Origin: Erythrobacter sp. | GTDB lineage: Bacteria > Pseudomonadota > Alphaproteobacteria > Sphingomonadales > Sphingomonadaceae | NCBI GenBank assembly: GCA_002695185.1 | Contig: NZOF01000032.1 | Location: forward strand, 1 to 8,033 | DNA length: 8,033 nt | Reading direction: 5' to 3' | Shown: positions 5,645 to 8,033 of the stretch, one piece after another | How the letters are laid out: each line of letters starts with the position of its first letter | How positions within the stretch are numbered: position 1 is the first letter of the stretch | Position numbers and translations under genes: made by a program | The notes under the pieces: generated by a model | What the model was told of the DNA's origin: nothing | Databases searched by the model: none | Seen by the model: the letters and a program-made list of their open reading frames with translations, nothing else

Positions 5645-6532
5645 TCACGACTTATCCACAGGCAGGCCGACGCGGCGCATGGCCGCCTCGAACGGGTCGA
5701 TCGGGATAGGCGCGAAGCTCAGCCGTTCGCGGCCGAGGGCAAACTCGAGCGTCAGCCGGTAACCGGGAAGCGGTTGACGGCGGACGATCCTGCGCAGCTC
5801 GAAGGCGAAACGCTTTAGCGGCGAAAGCACGCCGGATTTGAGGTGAAGATGCTCGAGATCGAAGCTCCAGCCCCCACGCTGGCGGCCGCCATGTTTGCGC
5901 ACGATGCGGTAGAGCCAGCGTTCGAGCCCTCCGGTCAGTCGGAAATAGCTACGGTCGATGGTCAACACGAGCGCCTGGTCGATGACACCGGCATAGAACC
6001 AGTCGGGCAGGATCAGTTCGACCCCGAGCGGCCGGCCGTCGCCGTCGAGCCGCTCCTGCCATTCATTGATCCAGGAGAAGCGATGGCGGCGGCGCTGATG
6101 CTGCTGGCGGATCGAAGTGGCGATGGTGGTGGTCTGGAGCCGGTCGAGCGCGGCCTTCAGCCGATCGTAGTGATCGCGCCCGGTACTCCGGCCGGTAAAG
6201 GTCAGGATTTCATGCGGTGTCGCGGCCATGAGCCGCGAGGTCGATCGTCCCGCGTCGCGCGCCTCGACGATCTGACTGGCCGCCCAGATGAGGACATCGG
6301 CGTCCCAGATCGTCGCCATGCCATGTTCGGCGGTGGCTTCGACCACTATCCAGGTCTCGCCCATACGGAAGTCGATCGGGGCGGTGCGCCTGCTCTTGGC
6401 GAGGCTGAAGAACGGCCAGGCCATGAGGTCTTGTGCGTCGCGCGGCGCCAGTTCGCCCGGGATCGCATGGAACAGGTCGAGCTGCCCGCGCTCGTTCCGG
6501 TCTTGCGGCAGGCTGGAACGCGAGCCGGACAT
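5645..6532 (-). CDS. repA: RepA / RPA-family replication initiator
   Basis: Plasmid-type initiator expected to bind the adjacent iterons and load replication. The 295-aa product matches the RPA family (PF10134 type). Landmarks are LDLFHAIPGELAPRDAQDLM (18-37), MAWPFFSLAKSRR, the WDADVLIWAASQI segment (76-88), HEILTFTGRSTGRDHY (107-122) and LERWLYRIVRKHGG (203-216), with a basic C-terminal half. The ATG (6532-6530) starts 3 nt after the stop of the winged-HTH gene, and GGAGGGG lies upstream inside that gene, so the two are likely co-transcribed and coupled. The last codons (VDKS-stop) overlap a perfect DnaA box, which ties the gene end to the origin. Length is close to the family norm, with no frameshift. 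Confidence 0.9.
   Translation of the reverse strand: MSGSRSSLPQDRNERGQLDLFHAIPGELAPRDAQDLMAWPFFSLAKSRRTAPIDFRMGETWIVVEATAEHGMATIWDADVLIWAASQIVEARDAGRSTSRLMAATPHEILTFTGRSTGRDHYDRLKAALDRLQTTTIATSIRQQHQRRRHRFSWINEWQERLDGDGRPLGVELILPDWFYAGVIDQALVLTIDRSYFRLTGGLERWLYRIVRKHGGRQRGGWSFDLEHLHLKSGVLSPLKRFAFELRRIVRRQPLPGYRLTLEFALGRERLSFAPIPIDPFEAAMRRVGLPVDKS
5652..5660 (+). promoter_or_regulatory. Perfect DnaA box TTATCCACA
   Basis: This is an exact match to the DnaA consensus. It lies inside the final codons of repA, 13 bp from the nearest iteron, in the direct orientation on the plus strand. Being next to iterons makes chance occurrence less likely. Confidence 0.75.
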
Positions 6533-6535
6533 TGC

Positions 6536-6820
6536 TCAGCGCCCCTCCCGGCGCGCCTGTTCGGCGAGCCGGGCAAAGCGCTTCTTGGCCGGATAGACCG
6601 GCGCACTGCCCGGGTCCGAGGTCGAGCGGCGGGTGGCTTTTTCTGCCCAGGCATCGAGATCCGCAAGGGCGTAGACGATGCGCCCGCCAAGTTTCCTGAA
6701 GACGGGGCCGGTGCCGTAGCAGCGATGCTTCTCCAATGTGGTGGGCGCGAGGCCGAGATGCGCCGCGGCGGCCGGTGTTTTCAGGTAGCGTGGGGAATGG
6801 GAATTGGCGGAATCGGTCAT
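6536..6820 (-). CDS. rdfS: Small winged helix-turn-helix protein, probable excisionase (RdfS/AlpA type)
   Basis: A 94-aa protein with a MerR/AlpA-like winged HTH. Residues YLKTPAAAAHLGLAPTTLEK (12-31) form the HTH, the wing is GPVFRKLGGRIVY (38-50), and DLDAWA follows. The basic C-terminal tail (61-94) is typical of recombination directionality factors. In ICEMlSymR7A the excisionase RdfS is the target of FseA; here the gene sits directly downstream of an FseA-like gene and heads the genes for replication and transfer. The start at 6820 is chosen for GGAG 8 nt upstream and because residues before it (in-frame ATG at 6877) have no domain character. No integrase or att site is in the window, so excisionase function is inferred. 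The alternative is a plain regulator of repA. Confidence 0.75.
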   Translation of the reverse strand: MTDSANSHSPRYLKTPAAAAHLGLAPTTLEKHRCYGTGPVFRKLGGRIVYALADLDAWAEKATRRSTSDPGSAPVYPAKKRFARLAEQARREGR

Positions 6821-6946
6821 TGGGTAGCTCCGGCAGGCCGCGGGCGACGAAAGAAGGAGGCGGCAAGTCGGGGCCAAGCCTGGCGAAGAACGATGGATGG
6901 GGGGAGCGGTCAGGATAAGGGGGGCCGCATGTGTCCCCGCACCGGG
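6821..6946. promoter_or_regulatory. Leader of the excisionase-like gene with a nic-like sequence
   Basis: This 126-bp gap would hold the promoter for the excisionase/repA genes. I find no clear sigma70 promoter, as expected for an activator-dependent one. On the minus strand TTATCCTG (6918-6911) matches the YATCCTG core of MOB-P nick sites, followed by ACCGCT, close to CCCGGCT of RK2. Runs of G and C flank it (GGGG at 6936-6939, CCCCCC near 6919-6924, minus-strand sense), and TGCGG is repeated. Confidence 0.4.
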
Positions 6947-7733
6947 TCACGCGCCGCCCAGCAAGGCGCGATAGCCGCCCGCCACCAGGGCGCGGGCCTT
7001 GTCAAACGCACGCTGGGTCGTGCGCCGTTCGGTCGCACCGCTCCATTGGCGGGCGGTAAAGCTGCGCATATGCGGATAAAGGATACGGGCCATCTCGCGC
7101 CGGGTCGCCGCATCGGCGTTGGCATCGAGCAGGCGAAGATAGCGAGCATAGCGGCGGCGCTGCAACGCCGTTGGCATGAGGCCTGACGGCAATGGACCTG
7201 CAGCTCGTCCGGCGATGCGGCGCGCGAGACGCAAGCCCGCCTCCGCCCTGCAGAGCAACCCTGCGCCCGTCGCGGTCACGATCGCGACCGGGCACGTGGG
7301 ATCGGGATCGGTGAGCCATAGACGGTGGACGCCGCGCTGGTCCGCGATCACGAGATGGCGGCCATCGGGCAGTATTCGGTCGGCAAGCAGCGACCCAATG
7401 CCGGAAGGATCGAGCGGAAGCGCGTCCGGCGCGTCAATGGGAGCGGCGTCGAGGCGAACCGTGGAGACGCTGAGAGCCGGCGACCAGAGGGCCGGCGCAT
7501 CGTCGGCGGGAAGATCGGGCTCGCATGGGAAAGGACAACCCCCATCGCCGCGCGAGTGCGAGCATGGCGTGATCCGCCCCGAGCGCGGTGATCGGCCGAC
7601 CGCGCGCCAAAGCGTGATATTCGCGGCAGTAGTCGGGATTGCGGCGTAGGAATTCCTGCGCGAATCCCGCAAGATCGAGGTCGGCGAAATCGTCGTCGGT
7701 TTGCGGCGAGCGCCAGTCAGTGACAGATTGCAT
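6947..7733 (-). CDS. fseA: FseA-like transcription activator (DUF6499 + DUF2285), made by +1 frameshift
   Basis: Predicted 261-aa activator of excision genes. Residues 1-68 (7733-7530) are a DUF6499-type domain: DWRSPQTDDDFADLDLAG, FAQEFLRRNPDYCREY, then ARRWGLSF. Reading then shifts +1 at TTT-C and continues CCA TGC GAG from 7528 (PCEPDLPADDAPALW) through 193 codons to TGA at 6947-6949. The last ~75 residues are a DUF2285 HTH-variant (ARYLRLLDANADA...REMARILYP...KARALVAGGYRALL). In ICEMlSymR7A, FseA is made by slippage of tRNA-Phe from UUU to UUC between msi172 and msi171; the site, frame direction and domain order all agree here. The start has GGGGAGG 6 nt upstream of ATG 7733. The alternative is a recent indel or sequencing error. 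It likely activates the adjacent winged-HTH gene. Confidence 0.8.
7434..7733 (-). CDS. Zero-frame DUF6499 product (msi172-like), 99 aa
   Basis: Without a frameshift the ribosome reads the same first 68 residues, then PMRARSSRRR and a basic, low-complexity tail to TGA at 7434-7436. The tail looks like a shadow of the DUF2285 frame, not a domain, so this short form is either inert or a minor regulator. The zero frame runs 31 codons beyond the slip site, so the shift does not need a stop codon. An in-frame ATG at 7811 lacks a ribosome site and would extend into the intergenic region. Confidence 0.7.
   Translation of the reverse strand: MQSVTDWRSPQTDDDFADLDLAGFAQEFLRRNPDYCREYHALARGRPITALGADHAMLALARRWGLSFPMRARSSRRRCAGPLVAGSQRLHGSPRRRSH
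7524..7544 (-). other. Candidate +1 programmed ribosomal frameshift site
   Basis: On the minus strand the zero-frame codons are TGG GGG TTG TCC TTT CCC ATG (7544 down to 7524). TTT at 7532-7530 can re-pair as TTC at 7531-7529, after which CCA TGC begins the DUF2285 frame. A GGGGG run 6 nt before TTT may act like the internal Shine-Dalgarno of prfB. The encoded WGLSF peptide is the conserved part of the domain. Confidence 0.75.
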
Positions 7734-7862
7734 GGACAGCCTCCCCTTGCGGCATCTCCAGTGCCGAAGACGGACAAGGTGCGATGCCGGCGGGACTTTT
7801 GAAGTCACCAAAGCTGGTTGGGGCTATGCCCGAAAATGCGCGACCATCAGGCTTTGCGAAGG
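7734..7862. promoter_or_regulatory. Intergenic region upstream of the fseA-like gene
   Basis: A 129-bp gap with a perfect inverted repeat GACTT-TTG-AAGTC at 7794-7806, about 60 bp before the fseA-like start. A short GGGC-TAT-GCCC hairpin lies at 7821-7831, and CGAAAATGC at 7831-7839. No LuxR/TraR-type palindrome and no clear sigma70 promoter was found. Confidence 0.4.
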
Positions 7863-8033
7863 CTATTGCGGTCGTTGCCCGAGCAAGTCGCGATATCCCG
7901 CTCTGGTCATCCAGCGCGCACGTGCGAGATGGCTGTCATGCACGGTCCTAGCACGGTCGGGCTCCGTCGTCGGATCGAGTCCGAACAGGATCAGTGCAAC
8001 CTCACGCCAATCCGCCCGTTCCTTGGCGGCTTC
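7863..8033 (-). CDS. DUF2285-like protein, C-terminal fragment (possible QseM-type antiactivator)
   Basis: Only the last 56 codons before TAG (7865-7863) are in the window, and the start lies beyond the right edge. The visible segment ADWREVALILFGLD...HLARARWMTRAGYRDLLG aligns with the C-terminal helices of the downstream FseA-like protein (REMARILYP ... ARALVAGGYRALL), so the two are paralogous domains. In ICEMlSymR7A the antiactivator QseM is a stand-alone DUF2285 protein that binds the DUF6499 part of FseA and blocks activation. A neighbouring DUF2285 gene is consistent with that pairing, but the negative surface charge of QseM cannot be judged from this fragment. It could equally be another DUF2285 activator or a longer protein. 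The gap to the fseA-like ATG is 129 bp. Confidence 0.7.
   Translation of the reverse strand, partial: EAAKERADWREVALILFGLDPTTEPDRARTVHDSHLARARWMTRAGYRDLLGQRPQ

Larger units (their letters stand above)
5455..5660. other. Candidate replication origin (oriV) between repA and parA
   Basis: The 190-bp gap plus the last codons of repA contain three direct 18-bp iterons, a perfect DnaA box (5652-5660), a variant DnaA box (5461-5469), two perfect inverted repeats and five GANTC sites. This is the usual composition of an iteron origin next to its initiator gene. An AT-rich stretch with GTTAG repeats (5516-5530) could be the unwinding zone. Origin activity is inferred from arrangement only. Confidence 0.75.

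Noticed and set aside
5843..7186. Plus-strand open frame of about 447 codons opposite repA, rdfS-like and fseA-like genes
   Set aside because: It runs antisense across three supported genes and two gene boundaries, has no domain character, and is a GC-driven shadow.
7434..7811. Split DUF6499/DUF2285 gene as a decayed pseudogene
   Set aside because: Both halves keep intact domains, the ribosome site is strong, and the junction falls exactly on the TTTC slip site known from FseA. A sequencing or assembly indel cannot be fully excluded.
1..8033. tRNA, rRNA, CRISPR array, integrase or att site
   Set aside because: No cloverleaf-like sequence, regular spacer-repeat array or tyrosine recombinase motif was found. 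Intergenic gaps are short and accounted for.

Overview
The window is a GC-rich segment of a proteobacterial mobile element, most likely alphaproteobacterial. The gene set resembles that of ICEs and plasmids of sphingomonads and rhizobia, judged from protein families and from clustered GANTC (CcrM) sites. Every gene I can support lies on the minus strand, so the biological reading order runs from the right edge to the left edge. No cargo, tRNA, rRNA, CRISPR array or insertion sequence was seen.

Right end (8033-6821), control of excision and transfer. First comes the C-terminal end of a DUF2285-like protein (possible QseM-type antiactivator). It is followed by a split gene: a DUF6499 domain in one frame and a DUF2285 domain in the +1 frame. 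They meet at a TTT-C site matching the published +1 frameshift of FseA, the excision activator of ICEMlSymR7A. Next is a small winged-HTH protein that fits an excisionase/RdfS-type regulator.

Middle (6532-4571), replication and partition. A RepA/RPA-type initiator starts 3 nt after the excisionase-like gene. A 190-bp gap follows with three 18-bp iterons, a perfect DnaA box in the repA tail, a variant DnaA box, two perfect inverted repeats and five GANTC sites; this is a strong candidate oriV. Then come parA and a ribbon-helix-helix gene overlapping it by ATGA.

Left half (4574-1), conjugation processing genes. DUF2840, the TraF-type S26 peptidase, DUF736 and a VirB1-like lytic transglycosylase are tightly packed with overlaps or 1-4 nt gaps. 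After them is a structured 354-bp gap containing a 27-bp imperfect inverted repeat, a 47-aa ORF with a strong Shine-Dalgarno, and a 331-bp gap with five copies of GCGACGGC around a promoter-like sequence. Last is a VirD2-like DUF3363 relaxase, cut off by the left edge.

Working model (inference): the DUF2285/FseA-like module controls the excisionase-like gene. The excised circle can replicate from the iteron origin and be partitioned by ParA/RHH, while the relaxase, TraF and transglycosylase serve conjugation. The element could be an ICE with a plasmid-like replicon or a conjugative plasmid carrying ICE-type regulation. The window alone does not decide this, because the integrase, att sites and mating-pore genes are outside it.
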